Counted from the first letter of the stretch, positions 9,531 through 18,911 are shown. The stretch: DNA of 32,082 nucleotides from Pseudomonadota bacterium (GCA_021851865.1 JAJZBU010000032.1:1-32082), one strand, 5' to 3'. Numbers and translations are program-made. The notes: generated from the letters alone by a model not told the origin.

Positions 9531-10783
9531 GACGTTTGATCTCGGCGGATCAGCGACAACTGCAGCAACGCCTCGATCGCTTGGCCGCGCAGACGGGGCC
9601 GGCCATCGAACTTGGACTCGATCGCATCAGCCGTGTCGCCCAGCGACTGCAGGTGCAGCCTGGGCGTGCCAAGGTTGTGACGGTGGCGGGCACCAATGGC
9701 AAGGGGTCGACGGTGGCGACGATCGATGCGCTCCTGCGCGCGCACGGTTGGCAGGTCGGGCGCTACATGTCACCGCATCTGATCGATTTTCGCGAACGCG
9801 CCTGCATTGATGGGCAGATGCTCGCTGCGGCCGATTGGCTGCTGGCACTCGATCGGGTCGCCGCAGCCCAGGACGGGATACATCTGACCTATTTTGAAGT
9901 GACCACCTTGGCGGCTCTATGGCTTTTTATGCAGCGTGAGCTCGATGCCTGGGTCCTCGAGGTGGGGCTCGGTGGGCGTCTCGATGCGGTCAATCTCATC
10001 GATGCCGATGTGGCGGTGATCACCAGCATCGGCATCGATCACGTTGAATACCTCGGCGCGACGCGGGATTTGATCGCCCGTGAGAAAGCCGGCATCCTAC
10101 GGCCGCAACGCCCGTGCATCATCGCCGAGACCGATCCGCCGGCCAGTCTGCGCAGCGAAGTGGCGCGATGCGGCGCGCTCGCCACCTGGATGGGCGTCGA
10201 CGCCTGGGTGCAGGAAAGAAGTCAGGATTGGGACTTGTGTCAGGCGCATCAGACATGGCAGCATCTGCCGCGACCGCGCTTGGCTCTGGCCAATGTCGCC
10301 ACGGGCCTCTTAGCGACGCTGACCTTGTTGCCGGAACTGGCGCCAGCGACGGTACACCGGGCTCTGCAGGGCGTGCAGTTGATGGGGCGCATGCAGGTGT
10401 GGGAACAGGATGCGCGTGTTCTGCTCGATGTCGCGCACAATCCGCATGGCGCCGCTTTTCTCTGTCGACAGCTGCGCGCACAGCCGGTTCCGGGAAAGAC
10501 CTGGGTCGTGATCGGTATGCTCGCCGACAAGGACCGTGCCGCGACAGTGGCTGAATTTATCGGCATCGCCGATGGCTTTTACCCTTGCACTTTGGCGCAG
10601 CCGCGCGGTGGTGCGGCGCGCGAGCTGGCCGGCTGGATTCGGGCGCAGGCAGGCCGTTGTCAGGGTCTATATGCGACACCCCAGGCCGCACTCGCCGACT
10701 GTCGGACACGGGCGGCTGCCGAGGATCGTATTTTGGTGGTGGGATCGTTTCATACCGTGGCGGCCATCTTGGCTGCCGACTGA
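9527..10783 (+). CDS. folC: bifunctional dihydrofolate synthase / folylpolyglutamate synthase
   Basis: FolC adds glutamate to dihydropteroate and then further glutamates to folates, using ATP. It belongs to the Mur ligase family. The 418-residue protein has the P-loop GTNGKGS at residues 55-61. The family stretch [13 protein letters not shown] follows, then [12 protein letters not shown] and, in the C-terminal domain, DVAHNPHGA. The start is GTG overlapping the accD stop by four bases, so translation is likely coupled. The next gene begins 17 bases after its stop. No unusual residue was seen at the catalytic positions. Confidence 0.96.
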   Translation: MRRLISADQRQLQQRLDRLAAQTGPAIELGLDRISRVAQRLQVQPGRAKVVTVAGTNGKGSTVATIDALLRAHGWQVGRYMSPHLIDFRERACIDGQMLAAADWLLALDRVAAAQDGIHLTYFEVTTLAALWLFMQRELDAWVLEVGLGGRLDAVNLIDADVAVITSIGIDHVEYLGATRDLIAREKAGILRPQRPCIIAETDPPASLRSEVARCGALATWMGVDAWVQERSQDWDLCQAHQTWQHLPRPRLALANVATGLLATLTLLPELAPATVHRALQGVQLMGRMQVWEQDARVLLDVAHNPHGAAFLCRQLRAQPVPGKTWVVIGMLADKDRAATVAEFIGIADGFYPCTLAQPRGGAARELAGWIRAQAGRCQGLYATPQAALADCRTRAAAEDRILVVGSFHTVAAILAAD

Positions 10784-10800
10784 TCATCGTGAGGTGGGCT

Positions 10801-11439
10801 GTGGAGCGCGCGATCAAACAGAGAATTCTGGGGGCCCTGGTCCTGGCTGCCGGCTGCGCCATTTTGGTGCCCGTGGTCCTTGATGGCAGCGGTACCTTGC
10901 ATCAGTGGCGAGAAGTGCCGCTACCGCCCCGTCCGAGTCTGCCGGCGCCGACGACGGCGCAATTACCGTGGACCCCGCCGCCCGCCGTCGCTGCCTTGCC
11001 GGCGCCAGCACCGATGATGCCGTCGATAGCGCCTCTTCCTGTCACAACACCGGCAACGGCCGCGGTGGCGCCGCTGCTGCATCTGGCGGCACCGCTTCAG
11101 GCCCTGGTCTCCAAGCCGCCACCTGTCCGGGCGGTCGTCGTACCTAAGGTCGCAGTTCTGGCCCCGGTGACGACGCCGGCGCCGGTGCAGACCGATCCTG
11201 TCGATATGTTGCCGGACATGTGGACGGTGCAGGTGGCCAGCCTGACCAGCGAAGCGGCGGCGAACAGCTTTAAACATCAACTCGAACAGGCCCATCAGCA
11301 CGTCTATACCCGTCACGTCGGCAAAGCCTATAAGGTCTATGTCGGGCCGGAGTTGAGTCGGACGCAGGCAGAAAAAACCAAGCAGACCTTGCACGCCCAG
11401 GGTTTGCAGGGCTGGCTGCAACCTTATGTCGTGCAATGA
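10801..11439 (+). CDS. dedD: DedD-like SPOR-domain membrane protein
   Basis: The 212-residue protein has a short cytoplasmic tail (MERAIKQR), one membrane segment (about residues 8-30, ending VPVVLDG), a long Pro/Ala/Val-rich periplasmic linker, and a C-terminal SPOR domain (about 141-212, opening WTVQVASLTSEAAA). SPOR domains bind denuded septal peptidoglycan, so DedD-type proteins collect at the division site. The GTG at 10801 is chosen because GAGG (10791-10794) precedes it and the start matches the family's MERR-KQR beginning. An in-frame GTG at 10789 is possible. The folC-dedD-cvpA-purF order matches Pseudomonas and E. coli. The stop overlaps the cvpA start as ATGA. Confidence 0.88.
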   Translation: MERAIKQRILGALVLAAGCAILVPVVLDGSGTLHQWREVPLPPRPSLPAPTTAQLPWTPPPAVAALPAPAPMMPSIAPLPVTTPATAAVAPLLHLAAPLQALVSKPPPVRAVVVPKVAVLAPVTTPAPVQTDPVDMLPDMWTVQVASLTSEAAANSFKHQLEQAHQHVYTRHVGKAYKVYVGPELSRTQAEKTKQTLHAQGLQGWLQPYVVQ

Positions 11440-11939
11440 GTTCGGGCATGAATTTGCAACCTGATCTGTGCATTCCGCTGCTCATCGCCATCTCCGCCTT
11501 GTATGGTTTTTTTCGCGGACTGGTGCGCGAGGCCTTCTCCCTGCTCGCCTGGATCCTGGCGTGGTGGGTGGCACGCCATGGCGCCGCCGGTGTGCGCCAT
11601 GTCTTGTCGCCGTGGATTCATACGCCGTCATTGCGTCTGGCCGCGGCTTTTCTATGCTTGTTCGTGGTGACTTGGCTGGTGGCAACGCTCATCGGCTATG
11701 CCTTGCAGGCATTTTTGGGTCATATCGGTCTGGGTTGGAGTGATCGTTGGCTGGGGGCTCTGTTTGGAGTGGCGCGCGGAGTCCTCATCGCCATCGTCGC
11801 CTTGATCCTGTTGTCGCCCTATTTGCACAGGGATCCCTGGTGGAAGGCGTCGCCCTGGGTGGCGACCTTGATGCATTTTGCTCCCGAGGCGCGTTCCTTG
11901 GGCACGCGTCTGCAAAGTTTTTCACGCTCTGCGATCTAG
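11436..11939 (+). CDS. cvpA: CvpA family membrane protein
   Basis: CvpA proteins are small inner-membrane proteins next to purF. They were named for colicin V production and are otherwise of uncertain role. This one has 167 residues with four hydrophobic segments (about 10-30, 34-45, 65-90 and 105-125) and the family signature [15 protein letters not shown]. Its ATG overlaps the dedD stop by four bases. An in-frame ATG at 11448 would drop the first four residues; neither has a clear ribosome-binding site. purF follows after 23 bases. Confidence 0.93.
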   Translation: MSSGMNLQPDLCIPLLIAISALYGFFRGLVREAFSLLAWILAWWVARHGAAGVRHVLSPWIHTPSLRLAAAFLCLFVVTWLVATLIGYALQAFLGHIGLGWSDRWLGALFGVARGVLIAIVALILLSPYLHRDPWWKASPWVATLMHFAPEARSLGTRLQSFSRSAI

Positions 11940-11962
11940 GGCTTGAGCCAGCGAGGTGTCTT

Positions 11963-13498
11963 ATGTGTGGTATCGTCGGTATCGTCGGAGTGCAAGCGGT
12001 CAACCAGGCGCTCTATGACGCCCTGACCGTCCTTCAGCACCGTGGTCAGGATGCGGCCGGCATCGTCACCTGCGCGCAGGGACGGCTGTTCCTGCGCAAG
12101 GACAATGGCATGGTGCGAGATGTCTTTCATACCCGTCATATGTTGCGCCTTGAGGGACACTATGGCATCGGCCATGTGCGCTATCCGACGGCGGGATCAT
12201 CTTCCTCCGCTGAGGCACAGCCTTTTTACGTCAACTCACCCTATGGCATCACTCTGGCGCACAATGGCAACTTGACCAATGCCCAGGAGATCAGTCGCGA
12301 TCTGTTCACCGCGGATCTGCGCCATATCAACACGGATTCCGATTCCGAAGTCCTGCTCAACGTCTTCGCGCATGAACTGCAGGCTTTGGCCAAGTTGGCG
12401 CCGGATCACCACGATGTCTTCGCCGCGGTCAAAGCGGTGCACCGGCGCGTGCGCGGCGCCTATGCAGTCGTCGCCATGATCACCGGCTATGGCATCGTCG
12501 GCTTTCGTGACCCGTATGGCATCCGACCGCTGATCTATGGCGAGCGTGAAACGGCAGATGGACGGCACGAGTATATCATCGCTTCAGAGTCGGTGGCGGT
12601 GACGGCCTTGGGCTACAAGGTGGTGGCAGATGTGCAGCCTGGTGAAGCGGTCTATATCGACGTCGAGGGCCATGTGCACGTGCAGCAATGCGCCGATGCG
12701 CCGCAACTGACGCCGTGCATTTTTGAACACGTCTATTTTGCCCGTCCTGACTCCATCATCGATCGTATTTCGGTCTACAAGGCGCGTATGCGCATGGGCG
12801 ATAAGCTGGCGATGCAGATCATGCGGCAGTGGCGGGGGCATGACATCGACGTCGTCATCCCCATTCCCGATACCAGCCGTACCGCCGCCTTGCAGTTGGC
12901 GAACACGCTGAATGTCCACTATCGCGAAGGCTTCATGAAGAATCGCTACATAGGGCGCACTTTTATCATGCCCGGCCAGTCGCAGCGCAAAAAGTCGGTG
13001 CGACAAAAGCTCAATCCTATCGACCTCGAGTTCCAGGGCAAGAACGTCCTGCTCGTCGATGACTCGATCGTGCGCGGCACCACGTGTCGCGAGATCATCC
13101 AGATGGCGCGCGATGCCGGCGCGAACAAGGTCTACTTTGCTTCGGCGGCACCGGCGGTCAAGTTCCCCAATGTCTATGGCATCGACATGCCGGCGAAGGA
13201 CGAACTCATCGCGCACGGTCGTAGCGTCGATGAGGTGCGGCAACTCATCGGTGCCGATGGGTTGATCTATCAGGAACTCTCTGATCTGGTGGCGGCGGCG
13301 CGCGAGGGCAATCCCGAGATTGAACGTTTCGATTGTTCGGTCTTCGACGGTCGCTATGTCACCGGGGACATCGATGAGGCTTATCTGCGTCGTCTCGAGC
13401 AATCGCGCAGCGATGCGGCTCAGGCGCGGCGTGGTGGCCTGGAAAGATCACAGGGCACCATCGTCGATCTGCATAACGGTTCTGAGGAGACATCATGA
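11963..13498 (+). CDS. purF: amidophosphoribosyltransferase
   Basis: PurF makes 5-phosphoribosylamine from PRPP and glutamine, the first committed purine step. The 511-residue enzyme starts MCGIVGIVG; after Met removal the cysteine is the N-terminal nucleophile of the glutaminase domain. [11 protein letters not shown] and AHNGNLTNA belong to the same domain. The phosphoribosyltransferase domain holds the PRPP loop [13 protein letters not shown] (residues 362-374) and [13 protein letters not shown] at 11953-11956 supports the ATG. The stop overlaps the metZ start (ATGA). cvpA-purF-metZ is the Pseudomonas order. Confidence 0.98.
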   Translation: MCGIVGIVGVQAVNQALYDALTVLQHRGQDAAGIVTCAQGRLFLRKDNGMVRDVFHTRHMLRLEGHYGIGHVRYPTAGSSSSAEAQPFYVNSPYGITLAHNGNLTNAQEISRDLFTADLRHINTDSDSEVLLNVFAHELQALAKLAPDHHDVFAAVKAVHRRVRGAYAVVAMITGYGIVGFRDPYGIRPLIYGERETADGRHEYIIASESVAVTALGYKVVADVQPGEAVYIDVEGHVHVQQCADAPQLTPCIFEHVYFARPDSIIDRISVYKARMRMGDKLAMQIMRQWRGHDIDVVIPIPDTSRTAALQLANTLNVHYREGFMKNRYIGRTFIMPGQSQRKKSVRQKLNPIDLEFQGKNVLLVDDSIVRGTTCREIIQMARDAGANKVYFASAAPAVKFPNVYGIDMPAKDELIAHGRSVDEVRQLIGADGLIYQELSDLVAAAREGNPEIERFDCSVFDGRYVTGDIDEAYLRRLEQSRSDAAQARRGGLERSQGTIVDLHNGSEETS

Positions 13499-14697
13499 GT
13501 CGCAATGAAACCTCGCTATCCCCTGCCTGGTCGATGGATACGCTGGCGATCAGGGCGGGCAGCCAGCGCAGTGATTTTCGTGAGCACAGCGAGGCGCTTT
13601 TCCTGACCTCGTCTTTCGTCTATGGCAGCGCCGAAGAAGCGGCGGCTTGTTTCGCCGGCCAGGAGCAAGGCTACATCTACTCGCGGTTCAGCAATCCCAG
13701 CGTCGAGATGTTCGAGAACCGCTTGGCGGCCCTCGAGGGGGCGGAGCGCTGCGTGGCGACGGCCTCGGGAATGGCGGCTATCTTGGCGACGGCTCTGGCC
13801 CTGCTCAAATCAGGGGACGAAATCGTCTCCTCGCGTAGCGTCTTCGGCACCACCCACGTGTTGTTCAACAAATACCTGCACAAGTTCGGTGTCAAGACGC
13901 ACTGGGTCGACATCGCCGATCTCGCCGCCTGGGAAGCGGCGATGACGCCGGCGACGCGCCTTCTTTTTCTTGAAACGCCGAGCAATCCCCTGTGCGAGAT
14001 CGCTGATCTGCAAGCCCTGGCGGCACTGGCGCATCGCCATGGCGCCAAGCTCGTGGTCGACAATTGTTTCTGTACGCCGATCTTGCAGAAGCCTTTCGAC
14101 TGGGGCGCCGACATCGTCATCCACTCGGCCACCAAATATCTCGATGGCCAAGGCCGCGTCCTCGGTGGTGCCGTGCTCGGGGGCAAGCAGGATCTCGATG
14201 AAGTCTATGCCTATCTGCGCACCTGTGGCGCCAGTCTGAGTGCTTTCAATGCCTGGATCTTCCTGAAAGGTATGGAGACGCTCGGCCTGCGCATGCGCGC
14301 GCACAGCGAGCACGCCCTGCATCTGGCGCGTTGGCTGGAAGAGCAGGAGATCGTCGCGAAAGTGCACTACGCCGGCCTGCCGTCGCACCCGCAACATGCT
14401 CTGGCGGCGAGGCAGCAATCGGCCTTCGGCGGCATCATCGGTATCGAGCTCAAGGGCGGTCAGGCGGCGGCCTGGCGCTGTATCAACGCCACCCGTCTGT
14501 TCTCGATCACCGGCAATCTCGGGGATACGCGCAGCACCATCACGCATCCGGCGACGACGACGCATGGACGACTGAGTGCCGAGGAGAAGCAGGCCGCAGG
14601 CATCACCCCCGGTTTGCTGCGCTTGTCCATCGGTCTTGAAGATGTCACCGATCTCAAGTCCGATCTGGCCATCGCCCTGAAAGCTGCGGCGGTTTGA
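13495..14697 (+). CDS. metZ: O-succinylhomoserine sulfhydrylase
   Basis: MetZ is a PLP enzyme of the Cys/Met gamma family that makes homocysteine directly from an acylhomoserine and sulfide. It bypasses the MetB/MetC transsulfuration route. The 400-residue protein shows [41 protein letters not shown] and the PLP lysine Lys214 in [10 protein letters not shown]. It overlaps purF by four bases, the position of metZ in Pseudomonas; that context, more than any single residue, separates it from MetB or MetC. Its stop codon overlaps a perfect palindrome that probably ends the long operon. Confidence 0.93.
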   Translation: MSRNETSLSPAWSMDTLAIRAGSQRSDFREHSEALFLTSSFVYGSAEEAAACFAGQEQGYIYSRFSNPSVEMFENRLAALEGAERCVATASGMAAILATALALLKSGDEIVSSRSVFGTTHVLFNKYLHKFGVKTHWVDIADLAAWEAAMTPATRLLFLETPSNPLCEIADLQALAALAHRHGAKLVVDNCFCTPILQKPFDWGADIVIHSATKYLDGQGRVLGGAVLGGKQDLDEVYAYLRTCGASLSAFNAWIFLKGMETLGLRMRAHSEHALHLARWLEEQEIVAKVHYAGLPSHPQHALAARQQSAFGGIIGIELKGGQAAAWRCINATRLFSITGNLGDTRSTITHPATTTHGRLSAEEKQAAGITPGLLRLSIGLEDVTDLKSDLAIALKAAAV

Positions 14698-14727
14698 CAC
14701 AAGCGCTTGTGTTATATCGTTTTTTTT
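14697..14727 (+). terminator. palindrome plus T-tract terminator after metZ
   Basis: A perfect 16-base palindrome (arms ACACAAGC and GCTTGTGT, 14697-14712) begins at the last base of the metZ stop. It is followed seven bases later by eight T residues (14720-14727). It can fold as a six-pair stem with a GCGC loop. The short stem and offset T-tract make it a modest terminator; the palindrome could also be an operator for ihfB. Confidence 0.5.
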
Positions 14728-14736
14728 GTGTAAAAT
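14707..14736 (+). promoter_or_regulatory. putative ihfB promoter
   Basis: TAAAAT at 14731-14736 (5/6 to -10) lies 18 bases after TTGTGT at 14707-14712, a weak -35 inside the palindrome arm. Transcription would start near 14743, about 29 bases before the ihfB ATG. Confidence 0.4.
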
Positions 14737-14746
14737 CACAAGCTTG
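14734..14746 (+). promoter_or_regulatory. IHF-binding-like site at the ihfB promoter
   Basis: AATCACAAGCTTG matches the IHF consensus WATCAANNNNTTR at every fixed position except one. It overlaps the putative -10 and start point of ihfB. IHF genes are autoregulated in E. coli and Pseudomonas, so the placement makes sense. Binding is inferred. Confidence 0.45.
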
Positions 14747-14771
14747 AATGCTGGCGGAACGAGGTTGCGCG

Positions 14772-15110
14772 ATGGCACTCACCAAATCTGAGTTGATCGA
14801 TCGCCTGGCGGCGAGACAGAAGATGTTGATGGCCAAGGATGTCGAGTTGGCGGTCAAGACCATGGTCGAACAGATGAGTTCGGTACTTGAGAGCGGTGGC
14901 CGCATCGAGATCCGTGGTTTCGGCAGTTTCTCTTTGCATTTTCGTGCCGCCCGTGTCGGTCGCAATCCCAAGACCGGCGAGGCGGTGACGCTTGAGGGTA
15001 AGTACGTGCCGCACTTCAAGCCGGGCAAGGATCTCAAAGAGAAGGTCAATGCCTCGGTGCAGCAAGGGGCGGCCGCCTGCATTCCCGACGACGACGATGG
15101 TGAAGACTGA
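14772..15110 (+). CDS. ihfB: integration host factor subunit beta
   Basis: IhfB pairs with IhfA to form a sequence-specific DNA-bending nucleoid protein. The core is typical: KSELIDRLA start, [28 protein letters not shown], and the intercalating-proline arm VGRNPKTGE, ending [15 protein letters not shown]. The protein has 112 residues against about 94-100 in relatives. The excess is a C-terminal tail ending in an acidic run, DDDDGED. The ATG is preceded by GAGG (14761-14764) seven bases upstream. Its TGA overlaps the lapA ATG by one base. Confidence 0.96.
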   Translation: MALTKSELIDRLAARQKMLMAKDVELAVKTMVEQMSSVLESGGRIEIRGFGSFSLHFRAARVGRNPKTGEAVTLEGKYVPHFKPGKDLKEKVNASVQQGAAACIPDDDDGED

Positions 15111-15385
15111 TGCGCTCTGCGCTGCGCTGGTTGCTGATGCTGAGCATGATCGCTGCCGGTCTCTGGCTGGTGGTGGTCAATCGTCAGCCCATCGACCTCA
15201 ATCTGCTGTTTTGGTCAGGGCGGGCGATCAACAGTGGACTCGCTCTGTTGCTGGCTTTTGCTCTCGGATCGCTGCTCGGCATCTTCATCGGCCTGGATCT
15301 CTATCAGAGCATGAAGTTGAAGGGGCGGGTACTGCTCCTGCGCCGTGAGCTGGCGCAGTTGCGACAGCATCTCGGCGGTCGCTGA
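15110..15385 (+). CDS. lapA: LapA family protein (DUF1049)
   Basis: LapA is a small inner-membrane protein that, with LapB, tunes LpxC turnover and lipopolysaccharide synthesis in E. coli. This 91-residue protein has two membrane segments (about residues 5-25 and 42-62), the conserved [15 protein letters not shown] stretch between them, and a basic cytoplasmic C-terminus. It overlaps the ihfB stop by one base (TGATG). In many proteobacteria lapB lies next, but here pyrF follows after 56 bases, so lapB must be elsewhere or absent. Confidence 0.88.
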   Translation: MRSALRWLLMLSMIAAGLWLVVVNRQPIDLNLLFWSGRAINSGLALLLAFALGSLLGIFIGLDLYQSMKLKGRVLLLRRELAQLRQHLGGR

Positions 15386-15441
15386 ACGAAGCCGTTCTGC
15401 CACCTCGCGTTCTTCACCTCTTTTTTCGTTGTGGAGTGTCT

Positions 15442-16128
15442 ATGACACCTTTGATCATCGCCCTCGATTTTGCCGAGCGTCGCGCTCTCGATAGCCTCGT
15501 CGACGCGCTCGATCCGCGGCAGTGCCGCCTCAAGGTCGGCAAGGAAGTCTTCACCCGTTTCGGTCCGGCCATCGTCGAAGATCTGCAAAGGCGCGGTTTC
15601 GAGATTTTTCTTGATCTTAAGTTTCACGACATTCCACAGACGGTGGCGCAGGCGGTGCGGGTGGCGGCCGATCTCGGCGTGTGGATGGTCAATGTGCATG
15701 CCAGTGGTGGGCGGCGTATGCTGGAAGCGGCGCGTGCCAGCCTGCAGACGTATCAACACAAGCCCTGGTTGATCGCCGTGACCGTGCTGACCTCGCTCGA
15801 GGATGATGACCTGCGTGAGGTTGGCATCGCGCGCAGCGCCGCGCAGCAGGTGCAACTTCTGGCCGAATTGAGCCTCGCCTGTGGTTTGGATGGCGTCGTC
15901 TGCTCTGCCCGCGAAGCCAGTCTCTTGTTGCCGCTGCAACCCGCATGGCTGCGGGTGACGCCGGGCATCCGTCCGGCGCAGGCCGCCGCTGATGATCAAC
16001 GCCGCACCATGACTCCGAGTCAGGCGCTCAGCGCCGGCGCCACGCATCTGGTCGTTGGACGCCCCGTCACCCGTGCTGATGATCCGGCGCAGGCACTGGC
16101 GCTTCTGGTGGCGGACATCTCCGCCTGA
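15442..16128 (+). CDS. pyrF: orotidine-5'-phosphate decarboxylase
   Basis: PyrF converts OMP to UMP, the last step of de novo pyrimidine synthesis. The 228-residue TIM-barrel enzyme has the full signature: ALDF near the N-terminus, KVGKEVF, the catalytic [21 protein letters not shown] and the phosphate-gripping VVGRPVTRA near the end. The ATG at 15442 is used because GGAG (15433-15436) is five bases upstream; an in-frame GTG at 15436 lies on top of that site. It is convergent with rnt, with ten bases between the stops. ihfB-lapA-(lapB)-pyrF is a common gammaproteobacterial order. Confidence 0.97.
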   Translation: MTPLIIALDFAERRALDSLVDALDPRQCRLKVGKEVFTRFGPAIVEDLQRRGFEIFLDLKFHDIPQTVAQAVRVAADLGVWMVNVHASGGRRMLEAARASLQTYQHKPWLIAVTVLTSLEDDDLREVGIARSAAQQVQLLAELSLACGLDGVVCSAREASLLLPLQPAWLRVTPGIRPAQAAADDQRRTMTPSQALSAGATHLVVGRPVTRADDPAQALALLVADISA

Positions 16129-16138
16129 TCGATGGACC

Positions 16139-16762
16139 TCAGGCCTCGCCGCCGGGGGCGAGGTAGTGGCAGTGGTTGACGATATGGCAAAAAAGATCCG
16201 CCGTGCGCTCGGCGTCATAAAGGGCCGAATGGGCATGTTGACCGTCAAAGGCGATGCCCGCCGCCAAGCAGGCGCGGGCGAGCACCGTCTGCCCGAGGGC
16301 CATACCCGCCAGAGTTACGGTGTCGAAGACCGAGAAAGGATGTAGGGGTGATTGGTTTTTTAGGCCATGTCGGTGGATGGCGGCATTGATGAAGGCGAGA
16401 TCGAAGTGGGCATTATGTCCGACCAGGATGCAGCGCTTGCAATGACGCGCTTTTTGTTCTTTGCGCAAGGCATCGAAGATGCGGCGTAATCCGCTCTCTT
16501 CATCCTCGGCCTGACGCAAGGGGTTGTAGGGGTCGATGCCATTGAAAGCGAGCGCCTCCGGCATGAGACGGGCGCCGGCGAAGGGCAGGAGGTGACTGTG
16601 CCAGCGCGCGACCGGCTGCAGCTGTCCGTGCGCGTCGATATCGAGCACCACCGCTGCCATTTCCAGCAGAGCATCGGTCGTCGCCTCAAAGCCGGCGGTC
16701 TCGACATCGATGACCACCGGCAGAAAGCCGCGAAAGCGTTCGTGGATAGGGCCGCTTTTCAT
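16139..16762 (-). CDS. rnt: ribonuclease T
   Basis: RNase T is a DEDD-family 3'-5' exonuclease that trims tRNA CCA ends and finishes stable RNA 3' ends. The 207-residue protein has all three Exo motifs: [10 protein letters not shown] (Asp19, Glu21), [12 protein letters not shown], and [14 protein letters not shown]. The dimer-type basic N-terminus is short. KRCILVG and the [20 protein letters not shown] stretch distinguish RNase T from DnaQ. Its ATG overlaps the pyrC stop (ATGA), so the two are translationally coupled. The Pseudomonas order argG-motY-pyrC-rnt is kept. Confidence 0.95.
   Translation of the reverse strand: MKSGPIHERFRGFLPVVIDVETAGFEATTDALLEMAAVVLDIDAHGQLQPVARWHSHLLPFAGARLMPEALAFNGIDPYNPLRQAEDEESGLRRIFDALRKEQKARHCKRCILVGHNAHFDLAFINAAIHRHGLKNQSPLHPFSVFDTVTLAGMALGQTVLARACLAAGIAFDGQHAHSALYDAERTADLFCHIVNHCHYLAPGGEA
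16144..16163. terminator. hairpin at the pyrF/rnt convergent junction
   Basis: CCTCGCC and GGCGAGG form a perfect seven-pair stem with a six-base loop. It covers the last codons of rnt and lies 16 bases past the pyrF stop. No T-tract follows on either strand, so it may only slow polymerase or protect 3' ends. Confidence 0.3.
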
Positions 16763-17808
16763 GGTCTAGCCTCGAGTCGCCAGGCCAGAGTTTGACCGGC
16801 ATGGAAAGGAATGATGCGCTCATCGAGGTAGGGGAGATCATGCGGAACCTGCCAGGACTCGGCGATCAGGGTCATCTCCGCGGTGTCGACCGGTAGACCA
16901 TAGAACTGAGCGGCGTAGCGGCTGGCGAAGTCGGCCAGGTGATCGAGAGCACCCGCTTCGGCAAAGGCAGTGGCATAGAGCTCGAGCGCCGTTGGCGCCG
17001 TGAAGCAGCCGGCGCAGGCGCAGGCGCTTTCTTTGGCGTTGCGCGCATGTGGCGCGCTGTCCGTGCCGAGAAAGAAACGCGCATCGCCGGAGGTGGCGGC
17101 GGCGAGCAGAGCGCGGCGATGCTCGCGTCGTTTGAGGATGGGCAGGCAGAAGAAATGTGGCCGCATGCCGCCCACCAGCATGTCGTTGCGATCGTGCAGC
17201 AGGTGATGCGCTGTCAGTGTCGCGGCGAAGCGACCACTTTGCTCCTGGACATAGGCGACGGCCTCGGCGGTGGTGATGTGTTCGAGAACGATGGGCAGTT
17301 CCGGCAGGCGTTGCCGCAAGGGGATGAGGACGCGCTCGATGAACACCGCTTCGCGATCGAAGATGTCGATGCCAGGATCGGTGACTTCACCGTGAATGAG
17401 CAAGGGCAGGCCGAGTTCGGCCATACGTTCGAGCACCGGCATCACCCGATCAAGATGACGCACGCCGGCATCGGAGTGGGTGGTAGCTCCCGCCGGATAG
17501 AGTTTAACGGCGTAGATGTCAGGCTCGGCATGGGCGCGGTCGATCTCTGCACGCGGCATGGTTTCGGTGAGATAGAGTGTCATCATCGGCTGAAAGGAGA
17601 GCTCCGCTGGCACGGCCGCGAGAATGCGATCGCGGTAAGCGAGGGCGTCCTGGCAGCGCGTCAGCGCCGGTACCAGGTTGGGCATGACCACGGCGCGTCC
17701 GAACTGGCGGGCGCTGGCGGCGACCGTGGTGGCCAGGGCGTGTCCATCGCGCAGGTGCAGATGGGCGTCGATGGGGCGGGGCAGGGTGATGCGCGGGCAG
17801 GAGCTCAC
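16759..17808 (-). CDS. pyrC: dihydroorotase (class II)
   Basis: PyrC cyclises carbamoyl-aspartate to dihydroorotate. From the GTG at 17808 it has 349 residues, and the metal ligands fall at His16 and His18 (HLHLRD) and the carbamylated lysine at Lys102 ([10 protein letters not shown]), the same numbers as in E. coli PyrC. This supports the GTG over an in-frame TTG at 17829, which would add seven residues and lacks a ribosome-binding site. Further signatures are [21 protein letters not shown] and GTDSAPH. It heads a pyrC-rnt operon and is divergent from motY. Confidence 0.96.
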   Translation of the reverse strand: MSSCPRITLPRPIDAHLHLRDGHALATTVAASARQFGRAVVMPNLVPALTRCQDALAYRDRILAAVPAELSFQPMMTLYLTETMPRAEIDRAHAEPDIYAVKLYPAGATTHSDAGVRHLDRVMPVLERMAELGLPLLIHGEVTDPGIDIFDREAVFIERVLIPLRQRLPELPIVLEHITTAEAVAYVQEQSGRFAATLTAHHLLHDRNDMLVGGMRPHFFCLPILKRREHRRALLAAATSGDARFFLGTDSAPHARNAKESACACAGCFTAPTALELYATAFAEAGALDHLADFASRYAAQFYGLPVDTAEMTLIAESWQVPHDLPYLDERIIPFHAGQTLAWRLEARP

Positions 17809-17840
17809 GATGGCAATCTCGGTTCTCAAGGAATGGACAC

Positions 17841-17846
17841 ATTATG
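17841..17846 (-). promoter_or_regulatory. putative -10 element for pyrC
   Basis: On the minus strand these bases read CATAAT (5/6 to consensus) in the 50-base divergent region between pyrC and motY. Transcription would start near 17834, too close to the TTG at 17829 but suitable for the GTG at 17808. No good -35 is visible. Confidence 0.3.
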
Positions 17847-17881
17847 CCGATAGCAAGCACAGGGGGCTAGGGAGATGAACG

Positions 17882-18841
17882 ATGATGGTGAAATGGCGGG
17901 GAGCCCTGTTCGGCCTGCTCTGCAGTGCGGCCTCGGCGCAAGTGTGGATGAGTCGTCTCGATCAGGCGCAGTGGCAGTTCGAGGGCGACCGTGAGAGTTG
18001 CACCCTCGCCCAGGCGATCGAAGGTTTTGGCCGCCTGAGTTTTCAGCAGAGCGTCGCTACCCCCTTGCGCTACGAACTGCATAGCGATCGGGCTTTGTCC
18101 GCCGTCGATCAGGTTTATACGCGCATCGAGGCACCCGCCTGGCGCCGTGACCATGTCGATCAGAGCAGCGAGCAGACCATGTTCTCTCCCGACGCCTATC
18201 ACCGTGTTCTCGTCGGACCTGCCGCCGAGCAGGGCCTAGCGGCTCTCCAGGCGGGACTGCAGTGGCGCATCAGTTTGCCCGGCGATAGGGCGACGGGATG
18301 GTGGGATGTGATCGCCAGTCCCGTTCGCTTTCAGCAGGCCTGGGCCGACTTCATGCGTTGTCGCGCCGAGTTGTCGCATGTCGTGGCGCCACCGCCGAGT
18401 CCGCCACCCGCTCCGCGGGTCGTGCAGCGCGCGCATCGGCCCGTCCATGCCGTGAAAAAAATCGCCAGTGCCAGTCAGGACTGGCTGCGGCAGCGGGAGT
18501 TCGGTGATCTGCCGATAGGTCGGGGCAAGAATAAAAAAATGCTCTCGGGGCAGATGGGGATGAGCTTCCTCCCGGGCAAGGATACGATCAGCAAGGACAT
18601 CCAAGATCATCTCGAGGCGTTGGTGCAGGAGTGGGAGATTCGACGCGGTGAGGGACGCACGATGTCCTTGCTGATCGAAGAGAATGCGTCGCCGGCGACG
18701 GCGACCTTGGCCAAGGAGAGACTCAATGCCCTGCACAGCTACCTGCTCAAGCGCGGGCTCGATCCCCTGCGCGTGCACATGCGCTTGAACATGAAAAAAA
18801 CCACGGATCTCGACCTCGTGACGGTGAAAATCGGTGACTGA
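17882..18841 (+). CDS. MotY-like envelope protein with degenerate OmpA domain
   Basis: The 319-residue protein occupies the motY position between pyrC and argG and has a signal peptide (cleavage probably after SAASA, residue 19). Its N-terminal half fits the MotY N-terminal domain (MSRLDQAQWQFEGDRESC, then FGRLSFQQS). A proline-rich basic linker (about 165-200) leads to an OmpA-like C-terminal region (about 230-319). There the peptidoglycan-binding signature, normally GHSD followed by a distal Arg, reads LIEENAS, so DAP binding looks lost. MotY forms the T ring of sodium-driven flagellar stators. No other flagellar gene is here, so a motility role is doubtful. GGAG at 17871-17874 supports the ATG at 17882. 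Confidence 0.7.
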   Translation: MMVKWRGALFGLLCSAASAQVWMSRLDQAQWQFEGDRESCTLAQAIEGFGRLSFQQSVATPLRYELHSDRALSAVDQVYTRIEAPAWRRDHVDQSSEQTMFSPDAYHRVLVGPAAEQGLAALQAGLQWRISLPGDRATGWWDVIASPVRFQQAWADFMRCRAELSHVVAPPPSPPPAPRVVQRAHRPVHAVKKIASASQDWLRQREFGDLPIGRGKNKKMLSGQMGMSFLPGKDTISKDIQDHLEALVQEWEIRRGEGRTMSLLIEENASPATATLAKERLNALHSYLLKRGLDPLRVHMRLNMKKTTDLDLVTVKIGD

Positions 18842-18879
18842 AGTAGTGGCGTGATAGGTGCAAGTGCGGCGCAATCGGG

Positions 18880-18885
18880 TAAAAT
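18880..18885 (+). promoter_or_regulatory. putative -10 element for argG
   Basis: TAAAAT (5/6) lies 26 bases before the argG ATG in the 70-base gap after the MotY-like gene. No convincing -35 is seen. No ArgR box could be made out by eye. Confidence 0.3.
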
Positions 18886-18911
18886 GGGCCTTTTCCAGAA
18901 GAGGCGGGGTC

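Noticed and set aside
16939-17853. 304-codon open frame on the plus strand antisense to pyrC
   Set aside because: It lies wholly opposite a full-length dihydroorotase with all catalytic residues; long antisense frames are expected in GC-rich DNA, and the translation resembles no known family.
17918-17929. possible lipobox (LLCS) in the MotY-like signal peptide
   Set aside because: Residues before the cysteine (Gly-Leu-Leu) do not fit a lipobox, and a standard cleavage site follows (SAASA).
18859-18870. AAGTGCGG resembling the Pasteurellaceae DNA uptake sequence
   Set aside because: It is a single incomplete copy (last base differs) in a 32-kb window and is expected by chance.
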